Below are positions 52,601 through 63,494 of a stretch of 64,000 nt of DNA, piece by piece. The DNA comes from Asterias rubens (Eukaryota; Echinodermata; Asteroidea; Forcipulatida; Asteriidae), in assembly GCF_902459465.1 (NCBI RefSeq), contig NC_047083.1, forward strand, positions 8,361,526 to 8,425,525, written 5' to 3'. Within the stretch, counting starts at the first letter, position 1. Every line of letters starts with the position of its first letter. The notes below the pieces were generated by a model, which was not told the DNA's origin, ran no database searches, and saw only the letters and a list, made by a program, of their open reading frames with translations. A program made the translations under genes and the position numbers.

Positions 52601-55600
52601 TTGATGAATGCTTTTATCCTTTAATTATTAATTTATATTTTCTTAACTATGCTTTTGTTTGTGTGTATTTGATGTGTGCTTTTACCCATTGACAATCAAT
52701 TTCCATTTTCTTAATTATGCTTTTGTGTATATGTATTTTATGCATGCTTTTATCCTTTAATTGATAATTTCTATTTTATTACTTTGCTTGTGTGTGTTTG
52801 GTATTTGATATTTTCTTAACTATGCTTTTGTGTATGTGCATTTTGATGTATGTGCATTTGATGTATGCTTTTACCCTGTAAATTGTTTATTTCTATTTTC
52901 CTAACTAATGATTTTGTTTGTGTGCATTTGATGTATGCTTTTACCCATTGATTACTAATTTCCATTACTCTTAACTTCGCTTTTGTGTGTATTTTATGCA
53001 TGCATTTACCCTTTAATTGTTAATTTCTATTTTCTTGACTATGCTTTTGTTTGTGTGCATTTAATGAAAGATTTTACCCTTTAGATTTGGAATTTTTACT
53101 TTTTTTTTACTACGCTTTTGTTTGTGTGTATTTGATGTATGCTTTTACCCTTTATTGTTAATTTATATTTTTTTAACTATGCTTTTGTGTATGTGCATTT
53201 AATGGTCATGCTTTTACCAATTGATTATTAATTTCCATTTTCTTAACTATGCTTTTGTGTATGTGTATTTTATGCATTATTTTACCCGGGTTTATTGTTA
53301 ATTTTTATCTCCTTATTTTTGTACAAACTAGTTATTATAATTATTGCCTTTGATAATTTCGCAGGAGATTTGCATGGGAATCGTAGCTAACATGGCGTGC
53401 AGTAAAGACATCACAGCGCACATCAGCAACAATCAGAGAATCAGGTGGGTCTAAAGAACCAATCAGAGAGCAGTTACTGACTCAGGGGCCAATCAGAATT
53501 GTCGGTGGTGTTTAAATATCATCAACATAAACCATAAGGGAAACTGACTGGGTAAATTTTGAAATGATTTTGGGGGTTGAACAAAGAATTGACTAGAGTG
53601 GGATTCAAACCAATGACCTCCGGATTAACAGGCCGGCGCTCAACCAACTAAGCTATCTAGCCCTATGTTGGCCATTCATGGCTTCTGACTGGCACCCCCG
53701 AACAAAGATATTGATAAAATAGGGACACTGCCAACATAGGGCTAGATAGCTCAGTTGGTAAAGCTCCGGCACGTTAATCCGGAGGTCGTTGGTTTGAATC
53801 CCACTCTAGTCAATTCTTTGTTCAACCCCAAAAAGTGTTTTTAAATATTGTGATTTTTTTTCTTCTTTGAAATGGATTGTGGATGGGTCTCTAGAAATAA
53901 CTGAAAATCTAAATTCAGTTTTACTTTAAAAATGCGTATATAATATTAACAAATGTAAAAGGAAAAGACGAAATACCAAGCTTGCCGGCAAGATTGTCAT
54001 CATTACTGACTACTTACTGCTTACCGCTTTAAAGGCACTGGACACCTTTGGTAATTGTCAAAGACCAGTCTTCTCACTAGGTGTATGCCAACATATTCAT
54101 AAAATAACAAGTTTGTGAAAATTTTAGCTCAATTGGTTATCAAAGTTGTTGGAGAATAAGGAAGGAAAAAAACCATTGTTGCACAAATTTGTGTGCTTTC
54201 AGATGCCTAATAAAAAGCTTCAGGCCTGATTATTTGAGTGGGAAATTCTCTCTTTCTCAAAATCTTTGTTACTTCAGAGGGAGTCGTTTCTCACAATGTT
54301 TTATACTGTCAACATCTCTCTAGCCGTTTCCAAGTAAGTTTTTATGCTAACAGTTATTTATCTATTCAGTGACGACTGTCCAACATTTGGACTTGACTCA
54401 ATGATTTTATTATCAATGATTAAATTTTTGTTTTACATCAGACTATTAACGCTAGAACTACTCGGTAGCAGTGATACGCAAACGCTGATCCAGACTACGA
54501 GGCTGTTATCAACATGCTTGTCATCCAAGAAAGACGAAGTCACAACGGCGTGGCTTCAACAAATCAACACAGACTTCTGCCAGAAGGTTGCGTTCATTCT
54601 TCAAAGCTCAACAAATCGTAAGTCTTTGTGTGCATGGGTTTGGTATTGAGTGGTAGGGTGTTGGAGTGTATTGGCCAAGTGGTTAAGAGCACCAAATTCT
54701 AAATCTGGTGTTTCTGATAAGCAGAGTGTGGGTTTGAATCCCGGTCCTGACACTTGTGTCCTTACGGCAAGACACTTAACCATGATGCTTCGTCCAATTG
54801 TTGATCTTGTGTGTTGTGTAACGCATGTAAAAGAACCCAGTCCACTTATTGAAAAAAGAAGGGGTTCACCCCGTTGTTCATGGTTTGATAGCAGCATATT
54901 ACGCCAGCGCACCTACATATACTACTTTGTTAAAGGGAAGGTACACTATTGGTAATTGTCAAAGACCAGTGTTCTCACTTGGTGTATCTCAATATGCATA
55001 AAATAACATACCTGTGAAAGTTTGAGCTCAATTGGTCATCGGAGTTGGGAGAAAATGATGAAAGAAAAAACACCATTGTGAAATTTGTGTGCTTTCAGAT
55101 AGGAAGAAAAGACTTCTGGCTAGGAGTCTTTTATTATTTTGGTGAGAAATTTCCTCTATTTCAAAATCTATGCTACTTCAGTGGGCTGTTTCTCACAACA
55201 TTTTGTACTATCAACAGCTCTCCAATGCTCGTTACCAAGTCAGTATTTAAGTAAATATTTGTTTTGAGTAGTTACCAAACATGTACCTTCCCGTTAAAGG
55301 AAAGGTATACATTTGGTAATTACTCTCAAGACAGATTAGAGATATAATAGATATTAAATTTGCATCGGGATAAAGAATATTAATTTTAGTTGTACCAATA
55401 CACTGATGTGTGTTATCACTGTATAATCAGTACTTTCCTGAGTCCTGTGGACAAATATCACAGGCATGTTACTCGGGTGGGATTCAAACTCACAACCTTT
55501 GCAATTCTAGAGCAGTGTCTTACCAACTAGACTACCGAGGTTGCCCGGTAGCTAGAGGCAGTGCGATTCCTATGTTTTGGCAGCGGGTACTGCTGATATA

Positions 55601-58600
55601 ATAGCTGTTAAATTGGAGATGTCAGAATTCATCCGACTGTCGTTACGTTTTCTACAGATGAGCTGCTATACAACATGGGGTTCATTATACGAGCTTTGCT
55701 GGGATTGGACGAGGCATTGGTTCAAGACTGGACGGACACAGAGCAGATAGTCAGCCTCATTGAGGCACTTAAGCAAGTCAGGTATTGGTCTTATATGTAT
55801 TCACATGTACATGTACTGATTTAACTGCGAATCTCCAGAACCATAAAAGCCATGTTAAATGATGTGAGGTCAGATGTTCAGGCAAGTGTCAAGGTTGTTT
55901 CCTCGATCCACTAAGCAAAAAAAGTAGATTTCCCACCTCCCCAGGTAGTACTTAATAAGCAGGACAGGGCCCAATTTCATGGTTCTGCTTACCGTAAGCA
56001 CAGAATCGACGCTTACAGAGAACATGGAATTCTGTGCTTACGGCAAGCGTATTTCACGAGTTAGCGACGGATTTTCTTAACTTGAGGTCTCGAAATCAAA
56101 TTCGTGGAAAATTACTCCTTTCTCCAAAACTAGGTCACTTCAGAGGGAGCCGTTTCTCACAATGTTTTATACCATCAACCTCTCCCCATTACTCGTTATA
56201 AAGTAAGGTTTTATGCCAATAATTATTTTGAGTAATTACCAATAGTGTCCACTGCCTTTAAGCAAGACACTTGACCATTGCGGCGTCCTTCGGATGGGAC
56301 GTAAAGCCGTTGGTCCCATGTGTTGTGTAACGCATGTAAAAGAACCCAGTGCACTTATCAAAAAGAGAAGGGGTTCGCCCCGGTGTTCCTGGCTGTGGCT
56401 GCTGAATGCGCCGTAGCACCTTGTAAACCCTTTTAAGGTTCTACATAATTGGGTCTTGGAATTCAATGGATACTAAGGGCTTTGAGTACCTTGTTGGTAG
56501 ATACGTGCGCTGTATAAGACTTTGATATTATTATCATTGAATCTCATCTTTCCTTGTTAGCTCCGGAGGTAAATCCACGAGGGAACAGTCTCGGACGATC
56601 TCCTTGCTGTTGAGTTGTCTGGAGATAATCATCGCTGACGACGATGGAATGGAAAACCTTGGTAACTACTCTATCAATTATTTTCAGACAATGGACCCCC
56701 TTTTATGGCAATTTCTGGCGTAGTGGCTTCTTATATAGCCCTAAGGTCCATCAAGCAGTGACCCTCATGGCGCTTCACCATTATTACTCCTGGTATGGGC
56801 CTTAAATCATTCCTTAAACCATCTCAGCTCCCTGGGGAATATACAGCCTGTGCAACAAATATGTATCGCACTAAGTCAATCAATCACAAGAACCAACTCT
56901 GCCTTCACAGGTACCCATTTACCCCTGGGTAGAGAGAAGCTTATGTTTAAGTGTCTTGCTCAGTGATACAAAAATTAATGTCATGACTGGGATTCGAACT
57001 CACACTCCCCACTCGTTTAACAACACCCGACTCCAGCTCTTGTGTTTCTGGGTGCAACTTCATGGCTCCGCTTATAAACAAAAGCAAAGAATCTGATCTT
57101 AAGTAGGGAATTCCGCGCTTTTGTCAAGTGTATTTCACGGGTTAGCAGGGAATTTCAGCTCGTGCATGTGCACACTCCACGCTACTAGGCGTTCCAAACT
57201 TACACAGCTAGCGCAGAAACTCAGCACTTGCCGTGAAAGCGGAGAATAATGAATGTAGTGATAGTGATTACAGCACCTTGTAAACCATTACATGGTCCTA
57301 TGTACATGTAAAAGGAGTAGGTCTCATTATTCTATTAAAGCCATTCGACCCTTTCGGTTCAGAAAAAGAAAAAAAAGTTCACAGATTTACAAATAACTTA
57401 CAGGGTTTACAGAAGGCAATGGTGACAGACTTCTCTTGAAATATTAGTCCATGAAATGCTTTACTTTTTGAGAAAACAGCAAAACAATATAAATTCTCGT
57501 TAACGAGAATTACGGATTTATTTTAAACACATGTCATGACACGGCGAAACGCGCGGAAACAAGGGTGGGTTTTTCCGTTGTTTTCTCCCGACTCCGATGA
57601 CCGATTGAGCCTAAATTTTCACAGGTTTGTTATTTTGATATAGAAGTTGTGGTACACAAAGTGTGGGCCTTGGACAACACTGTTTACCGAAAGGGTCCAA
57701 TGGCTTTAAAGTCTGATATACCCTACAAGAAACTATTATTGTTTACCCTACAAACTGTCCTTTAATTTTTTTTAGTGTCGGCGAGTGATACCGTCTTGCC
57801 ATTGTTAGCGGATTTCCTCTGGAGTTTTTGCGTTGACGAGGTTGTGACAGTCTACGGCAGTGAGGGCAGTCTTGCATCTGCGATCTACATCATCGAGGTT
57901 GCCATGGCGAATATGGAAGGAGCCAATGATATCGTTGATACACTTTTGAAATGTAAGATTCTCGATAAATGACAACATCGTCGGGTAAAATGTAACAAGG
58001 TTGTGCGTTCGAATCCAACCCGAGTAACATGGCTGTGATTATTTTCACAGAGCTCGGGTAAGTACTGAGTATACAGTGTAAACACACATCGGTGTATGGG
58101 TAAAAACCAAAGTTAATCAAATGTATCTGGTAGGATACACAAGGTAGTTTCATCGATTGGTGTTGTCTACGGACACCAACAATCAGATACCCCACTCATT
58201 TCTTGCTTAGCAAAGGAATTTGCTGAGTGTAATTTTCTGCTTATCAGCTGCGCAGGCCTGTGGCTTAACTTGAACTTTTGAACTGTCGTCCTGTTACTGC
58301 ACTTGCTTGCCACGGAAAAATGATATTTTCTCTGCTTCTCTTTGTTAAACCAGATCCTAAGCTCCTGAAAGGTGCCGTTGAAATATTCATCTCTCTATAC
58401 ACTGAGAAAACTTCGACAAAGAACAACGACCCCGCATCTAAACCCCAGGACCCTCCTGCAGAACAAAGCCCCTCAACGAAAAATGTAGCACCCTCATCCT
58501 TGACGTCAATATCCTCCAAGACTACTGAAAATTTGAAATCAGCGTCAACAGTCAGCGATAACAAAACTCTCACGGAATCCAATTCCGATAGCAAGATCAA

Positions 58601-59506
58601 ACACTCGGACAATGTCCCTTCGTCGTCGTCGTCATCATCGTCCAATTCCCATAATGCGTCTGATGGGAGGCAAGATAAAGGGGGCGGGGATGAGGAGGAG
58701 GTGGAGGACCGGGAGGAGGAGTGTAAAGAACTCTCCGAGAATCTCTCGTCGTTTTTTATTTTCTTACTTCGAGAGGCAGGGGTAAGTTTTTTTTTATTTG
58801 TTACCCCCCCCTCCCTCCCCTTACGTTTTCTCAAAGGTATTTTTCAACTGACAGCAGATCTCAATGTAAACCCACAAGTCCTTGAACCTGCCACCAACAA
58901 GTTTCTCATTTCAAATTTCATGAACAATATTAATAATAATAACCAGTTTTTATATAGCGCTTTTCACATCCAAAGGGCGTCTCAAAGCGCTTCCAACATT
59001 AACCCTGGTCACTAGGCCTTAAATCATTCCTTAAACCATCTCAGCTCCCTGGGGAGTATACAACCAATGCAACAAATATGCGCTACTCGGCTAAATCAAT
59101 CACAAAAACCATTTATGCCCACACAGGCACCCATTTACCCCCTGGGTGGAGAGAAGCAATTAAGAAAAGTGTCTTGCTCAGGGGCACAAGTGTCACGAAT
59201 GGGATTCACTCTGCTGATCAGAATCACAAGAGCTTGAGTTGGTGCTCTTATCCGCTCGGCCACAACACGTCATTAAATTCTTATAGATGCTTTAAAAGTT
59301 TAAATTCTTGAAAGTTTCACTAATAATATTTTGTTTTTTCCTCCTACCTTGATTTGCAGGGCAACGAGTCACAGTCTCATGTAGCCAGTTTACTGATGAC
59401 AGCGTGCGGAGAGAAGAACCTCGCCATCCTCCGTGACGGGATGGCCAAAGCCAAAGCAAGTCCTGAAATACTGCAACTACTTCAACAAGAGCTCATCGAT
59501 AAATAA
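49613..59506 (+). CDS. SAAL1: SAAL1-like armadillo-fold protein
   Basis: Eleven exons: 49613-49625, 50300-50418, 50653-50778, 52140-52223, 53365-53444, 54442-54617, 55658-55781, 56561-56661, 57776-57952, 58354-58781, 59360-59506. Every junction keeps frame and the product is 524 residues; human SAAL1 is 474. The N-terminus MSTQDRNPSPP contains the family signature DRNPSPP. Exon 3 has DICKLWDMT, matching the human EICRVWDMS region. Exon 5 has EICMGIVANMAC, and exon 6 has RLLSTCLS. SAAL1 is a helical repeat protein linked in mammals to synoviocyte proliferation; its molecular role is poorly defined. Residues about 350-457, in exon 10, form a low-complexity stretch: Ser/Thr/Asn/Lys-rich, a run of serines near 58618, then an acidic DEEEVEDREEE segment. 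This accounts for the extra length over human. The tiny 13-nt exon 1 is chosen because its phase alone completes Asp5; the upstream ATG at 49594 is out of phase. Confidence 0.9.
49980..50112. mobile_element. Family D MITE in SAAL1 intron 1
   Basis: ACTTTCCGTACGGCGCCACC is mirrored by GGTGGCGCCATACGGAAAC around an AT-rich core. Confidence 0.8.
50827..51070. mobile_element. Family E MITE in SAAL1 intron 3
   Basis: GGGGCCAATTTCATAGAGCT is mirrored by AGCTCTATGAAATTGGGGCC, with ATTATGCTAAG-type interior words in the reverse orientation to the 17159 copy. Confidence 0.78.
51622..51998 (-). mobile_element. Family A2 MITE
   Basis: The ends TTAAAGGGAAGGTACACGTT and ACCAAACGTGTCCACTGCC are present, with the central AAAGACTTCTAGCTAGAAG hairpin. 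Confidence 0.8.
52243..53300 (+). repeat. 67-bp minisatellite (134-bp dimer order) in SAAL1 intron 4
   Basis: Units contain TTGATGTATGCTTTTACCC, a TTAATTGTTTATTTCTA-type core and TTTTCTTAACTATGC, then TTTTGTTTGTG. The first three dimers are spaced 134 bases apart and nearly identical; later units decay toward 53300. Confidence 0.9.
53585..53820. mobile_element. Inverted pair of tRNA-derived SINE-5 heads
   Basis: The right half (about 53735-53820) reads GGGCTAGATAGCTCAGTTGG, with B box GTTGGTTTGAATCCC. The left half is its inverted copy (GGGATTCAAACCAATGACC). A spacer with CATTCATGGCTTCTGACTGG separates them. It lies in SAAL1 intron 5. Confidence 0.7.
54028..54358 (+). mobile_element. Family A MITE, right end missing
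   Basis: The left end TTTAAAGGCACTGGACACCT is present. The copy stops near TTATGCTAACAGTTATTTA, about 80 bases before SAAL1 exon 6. Confidence 0.75.
54652..54905 (+). mobile_element. SINE-1 in SAAL1 intron 6
   Basis: TGGCCAAGTGGTTAAGAGCA and B box GGGTTTGAATCCCGG are followed by CGCATGTAAAAGAACCC. The insertion begins about 35 bases after the exon 6 donor. Confidence 0.75.
54930..55297 (+). mobile_element. Family A2 MITE
   Basis: The left end is TTAAAGGGAAGGTACACTAT and the right end ACCAAACATGTACCTTCCCG. The central hairpin is AAGACTTCTGGCTAGGAGTC. Confidence 0.8.
55340..55590 (-). mobile_element. tRNA-derived SINE-3, minus orientation
   Basis: The body CACTGATGTGTGTTATCACT and the inverted tRNA-like part CTTACCAACTAGACTACCGA match the copies at 9994-10439. 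Confidence 0.75.
56080..56261 (+). mobile_element. Family A MITE, right half joined to a SINE
   Basis: It begins in the central hairpin (TTGAGGTCTCGAAATCAAAT) and keeps the intact right end TAGTGTCCACTGCCTTTAA. SINE-1 sequence follows without a gap. Confidence 0.8.
56262..56540 (+). mobile_element. SINE-1, 5'-truncated
   Basis: It starts at AGCAAGACACTTGACCATTG, downstream of the missing tRNA head, and keeps CCTTCGGATGGGACGTAAAG and the 3' end with TTATTATCATT. It ends about 20 bases before SAAL1 exon 8. Confidence 0.75.
56700..57060 (-). mobile_element. SINE-2, minus orientation, diverged
   Basis: GTACCCATTTACCCCTGGGT, AAATCATTCCTTAAACCATC and CTGGGATTCGAACTCACACT match the SINE-2 at 43493. 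Confidence 0.65.
57335..57709 (+). mobile_element. Family B MITE
   Basis: The ends TTAAAGCCATTCGACCCTTT and AAAGGGTCCAATGGCTTTAA are inverted repeats. The copy ends 66 bases before SAAL1 exon 9. Confidence 0.8.
57975..58125 (+). mobile_element. SINE-3 fragment
   Basis: B box TGCGTTCGAATCCAACCCGA, then TACTGAGTATACAGTGTAAA and CATCGGTGTATGGGTAAAAA. The A-box part is missing. It starts just after the SAAL1 exon 9 donor. Confidence 0.65.
58925..59272 (-). mobile_element. SINE-2, minus orientation
   Basis: The tail AATATTAATAATAATAACCA, body AGCGCTTTTCACATCC, GTACCCATTTACC-like CACCCATTTACCCCCTGG, and the inverted head TGGTGCTCTTATCCGCTCGG are present. It lies in SAAL1 intron 10. Confidence 0.75.
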
Positions 59507-59679
59507 CCGAGTAGCGAGTCGAGTTTTACTACTCAGACTCCACTAAAAGATGACACGACTCGCAGCATTGCACGATGTTTATTTACACACAGAGTCTGGA
59601 CTTTTCTGCAGGCACAAAGTGTACACAAGTCAGCGAAAGAAAAATGCCAAATCTGAATCTTTTCAAAAGATTTGGGGTT

Positions 59680-59865
59680 GAGCTAAGACAAATTGACTAG
59701 AGCAGGATTTGAACCCACCAACTCCGGAATAATGTACCAGCGCTCCACCAAATGAGCTATCTGGCGATCTCCTTATTTTGTCAATATCTTTGTACCGAGT
59801 ATGCCAGTTAGAAGTTGTACAACCGTTAACTGCCGTGTAGCCAGGGATCACGCCCTGAGTTTGTG
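59680..59865 (-). mobile_element. SINE-5, minus orientation
   Basis: AGGATTTGAACCCACCAACT and CCAAATGAGCTATCTGGCGA are the inverted B- and A-box regions. TTGACTAGAGCA is shared with the other copies. Confidence 0.6.
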
Positions 59866-60506
59866 TAATGCTCTTTGGTTTATTAATCTTTTTAAGAGGG
59901 CAGAGAGAAAATTGTCACAAACCTTTATATATTCTGGTGTCATTTTTACAACACTTGACTTTTAGCGAACATTAAAGTAGAAATAATACTTCAATTTTAA
60001 ACAACAATAACATATCTTTACCTGCCAGTAAATGCTTTGAGGGTAACTCTGTGTTAAAAACAGGATGAACCATCTCTGCCTGTACAGGTACCCATTTACT
60101 CCTGGGTGGAGAGAAGCAATTATGGATATGTGTCTCACTCAAGGAAAGAAGTATCTTTATCGCTATTTAAATCTACAAATTTTTGCACCTCACTCGTCCC
60201 TGAAACACCAAGGTCAGCTTGAAGAGTCCAAAATATTCCTAAATTTGCCTTGCGAGATAATAACAAAAATACACAGTTTGTATATAGCGCCCTCGGGTGC
60301 TTTAGAATGTTTTTTGTGTTTTTTTAGCTCATGGTCCAATTGTATGAAGCTGCTAAAGCACAGAGTAGCTAAGCACAACAAAATAAAAGCCACCAGCCCA
60401 ATTCTACCAGGCCCTATTTAATAGAGCTGCTTACGCAGAAAATATTGACCAAATTAATTTCATTCTTTTATCCCGGATGCAAATTTAACATCCAGAAAAT
60501 ATTGCT

Positions 60507-60891
60507 CAAAGGCAGTGGACACTATTGGTGATTACTCAAAATAATTATTAGCATAAAACCTTTCTTGGTGACGAGTAATGGGGAGAGGTTGATGGTATAC
60601 AACATTGTGAGAAACGGCTCCCTCTGAAGTGCCATATAGTTTTCGAGAAAGAAGTAAATTTCCACGAATTTGATTTCGAGACCTCAAGTTTAGAATTTGA
60701 GGTCTCAAAATCAACCATCTAAACGCACACAACTGCGTGTGACAAGGGTGTTTTTTCTTTCATTATTATCTCGCAAGTCCGATGACCGATTGAGCTCAAA
60801 TTTTCACAGGTTTGTTATTTTATGCATATGTTTAGACACCAAATGAGAAGACTGGTCTTTGAAAATTACCAATAGTGTCCACTGCCTTTTA
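60507..60891 (-). mobile_element. Family A MITE, minus orientation
   Basis: The ends CAAAGGCAGTGGACACTATT and AATAGTGTCCACTGCCTTTT and the central hairpin (GAGACCTCAAGTTTAGAATT) are well preserved. Confidence 0.87.
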
Positions 60892-61795
60892 GCTTAAAGA
60901 GAGCTTGGCAGAGCTAGGTAGTGATTATCAAATTTGTTGAGCGAATAACAAGGGAATCATTTTTGAAGTATGATTGTCATTTAACTGTGGCTGGTAACTT
61001 GGTTATAATAATTCTCTTCATATGCTTATTTTCAAGAAAATGTTTGGTTGTTCATTTTTAATCATTGTGGTTGATTACTTAATGTTGATTCTGGAGGACT
61101 AGATTTAAATGCTACTCCTTTTTGTAATGAACTATTTTATTCAAAATTTGTAATAAATTACAACATTTAATATGAGTCAATTGATAATTTGGTTTAAAAA
61201 TGTTTTCTTTATGTGTCATTATACTCCAAGAAAGTTACAATATTTTCATAAAGCAACCGACTTTACCCCCACCCTCTTTCTCAATTAAAAAAGCAAATTT
61301 TTGTCACCATCACTCCCAATTTATAATCATGGAAACTTCGTCCAAGACCCCTCTCTAGTTAAAAATTTGCAATTTCATAACACCCCAGTTTTTTTTTTAG
61401 TTTTTTTTTAGGGGGGACTCTTTAGGTGTGCTTTTCACTCTTTGTAACCAACTCCTAATTTTTGTTTTATTTTCTCGTTCGGACAGTTTACTGAAATGCA
61501 TCTTGTTTATGTGATTTGTCTCGAAACAAAACCTCGAAATTGAGGCGTAAAAGTTGATCTTTTTAACAGAAAATTCTTAAAATCGTCTTTTAACTTTTTT
61601 TCAACAACGAGGGCGCTGTCTTCAATTTATTTAATTATTTTGTTCAACCAAGAGGGCGCTGTCGTCAATTTATCGTATTAATTATTTCCTCCCCTAGAGG
61701 GCGCTATACTCAAAAATAATTTTTCAACAAAGAGGGCGCTGTGTTAATTTAATGTGCTTTTTGTGTACAATCGGTGTTCCTCGCTCGCATTCGCA

Positions 61796-63344
61796 ATGTC
61801 GTCTGCTCACGATGGGATTATAAATCAACAATTTCGTCATAAAAAATGGTAAGTAAGGATTTCTTTGCTTGGTTTGTCGATTAGTTAGTTTAAACCTAGG
61901 TTGTAGACCACTTAGGTGTTGATCTAGATCTCGTGGGCACAGTTTTAGTACTTGTATTTTACATTTAAAACCTCCCTGTTTTGTTGTTATTGGTTGTTGC
62001 CGTTTGCGTTGATCATGATTGTTTATTGATTGAATTTTCAATTTCATGACTTTTTGGGTCGATTGGATTGTATGAAGTTCATCTTATATTCACCCTATGA
62101 AGTGCAGACACACACTGGGTGCGGATCAGATGCATTGCCAGCTAAACCAGGGCAAACCCTTCTCTCTTACAATACAATACTCATAAAGATAAAAGAGTCA
62201 TAGTGCTACTGCCAAGACAGTTAACTGCGGGCTCCTGGGGTCCTTATAATTATATAGTAAAGTTAGACTTTACCCAGTTACTGGGTCTAGTCTAGCACAA
62301 CTGTAACTCCACAGCTCCTCAGTGACAGTCTCACTACTCAGGTTGTATTCAAATTCATGGCTACGGCTTACTCCTAGAACTATTTCGGTTTCGTCCGCTA
62401 TCGTGTTACGGGAGACGATAGCAGACGAAACCGAAATAGTTCTAGCTACGGCTAATGGCTAAAGCTGTCAATTATACTAAGGGTGTTGCTTAGGTCAGGA
62501 TGTCCTTGTAATCTGTCAGTAGACAATATAATACTATAGCAACACTAGGCCTTATCAACACCCTACCTACTGTCCTAGAACTATGGAGTATGAGATGAGG
62601 TTTGTTCTGCTATCATCTCCGAGTCCATGTAGAGACAATAGCGGAACGAACCTCATATTTCTAGGAGTAGCAACACCCATGAACAACTCTCACTCTATGG
62701 GTCGGATGTATCCGAATTGGCAGCTATACGACTACAGCTGTATCACATGTTCATGATTGTTACTGAATTCAAAAGGTGTTGCTAAGTAAAGAATGTCTAT
62801 ACTCCAATTCTCGATGAGGCGGGTCCAGCCATGTCCGCCAATGTGGACATGGCCTAACTCTCAGCCAATGCTGACCTCAGCGAGGGCGCTGTTTTACCTT
62901 ATAAAGTCACATGTATGCCCGGATATGATAAAGGGCAAAAGTGGAACTGTGTACAACATGCTTTCTTAGAATGTAATTTTCTTGTAAGAATTGGCGGCTA
63001 CAACTAGGGCTACGAGTGTCGCTAAGGGAATTGAGAACATCAACGCACCATGATGCGCAAATCCAGATGTACTGTAGCCGCTTATTCAGAGAATTGTCTT
63101 AATTCAATAAAATTTATATTTTGAAATGCTAGATGTTTAGAAAAAAGCTAACATAAGATCAGAGGCTGACAAACAATTTCACGCTTTTTGACGAAAGACA
63201 TCTTCCTTATTTTTCACCTTTTTTTGTTTCTCTCTTTAGGACTCTTGGACATCATTTTTCTGAAATGAACTCAAAAGTAAAAGTTCAGACATCACTGAAG
63301 TCAGGACTACATGTAGGAAAGTTTCAACCTTTTATTTTATACTG
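61796..63344 (+). CDS. 5' part of an unrecognised gene (two exons seen, continues off the right edge)
   Basis: Exon 61796-61848 begins with ATG (MSSAHDGIINQQ) and ends TG before GTAAGTAAGG. Exon 63240-63344 follows a pyrimidine-rich acceptor and ends TG before GTGAGT. Joining TG+G makes Trp18 and keeps the frame open for 34 more codons; the other two frames of exon 2 hit stops near its start. Together they encode about 52 residues, including the segments TLGHHFSEMN and LHVGKFQPFILY. The product is basic and shows no domain or signal I recognise. The strong donors, the acceptor and the single open frame argue for a real coding gene. The second exon could alternatively carry a downstream start at Met27. 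The remainder lies beyond position 64000. Confidence 0.5.
62365..62455. repeat. Near-perfect palindrome
   Basis: CTAGAACTATTTCGGTTTCG and its mirror CGAAACCGAAATAGTTCTAG have only a short centre containing GTGTTACGGGAGACG. The outer words GGCTACGGCT and AGCTACGGCT suggest it sits inside a Family G element. Confidence 0.75.
62570..62672. repeat. Inverted repeat
   Basis: CCTAGAACTATGGAGTATGA then GATGAGGTTTGTTCTGCTAT is mirrored by AATAGCGGAACGAACCTCAT and ATTTCTAGGAG. Confidence 0.65.
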
Positions 63345-63494
63345 GTGAGTTTCAACTCAAGATATTTTGTCTGTTTTTTTCTTGCAATGTTTTTTATTGT
63401 CCCGTACCCCTCCCCTGCCAACCTCCCCTAGATAGACCCCTTCAACTAGATGTATTAGCCTTTACGTACAATGCATCCCAGCCTCCCCCTTTTC

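Larger units (their letters stand above)
59507..61795. other. SAAL1 3' UTR and intergenic region
   Basis: No coding exon is seen. It holds a minus SINE-5 (59680-59865), a SINE-2 fragment (60065-60150), a Family E-like end (60330-60430) and Family A (60507-60891). A cluster of GAGGGCGCTGT words lies at 61608-61740 with fairly regular spacing. Confidence 0.45.
61849..63239 (+). other. Intron of the right-edge gene, with several palindromes
   Basis: It holds two tight inverted repeats (62365-62455 and 62570-62672) and Family G-like ends near 62345, 62480 and 62700-62860. The rest appears single-copy. Confidence 0.45.
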
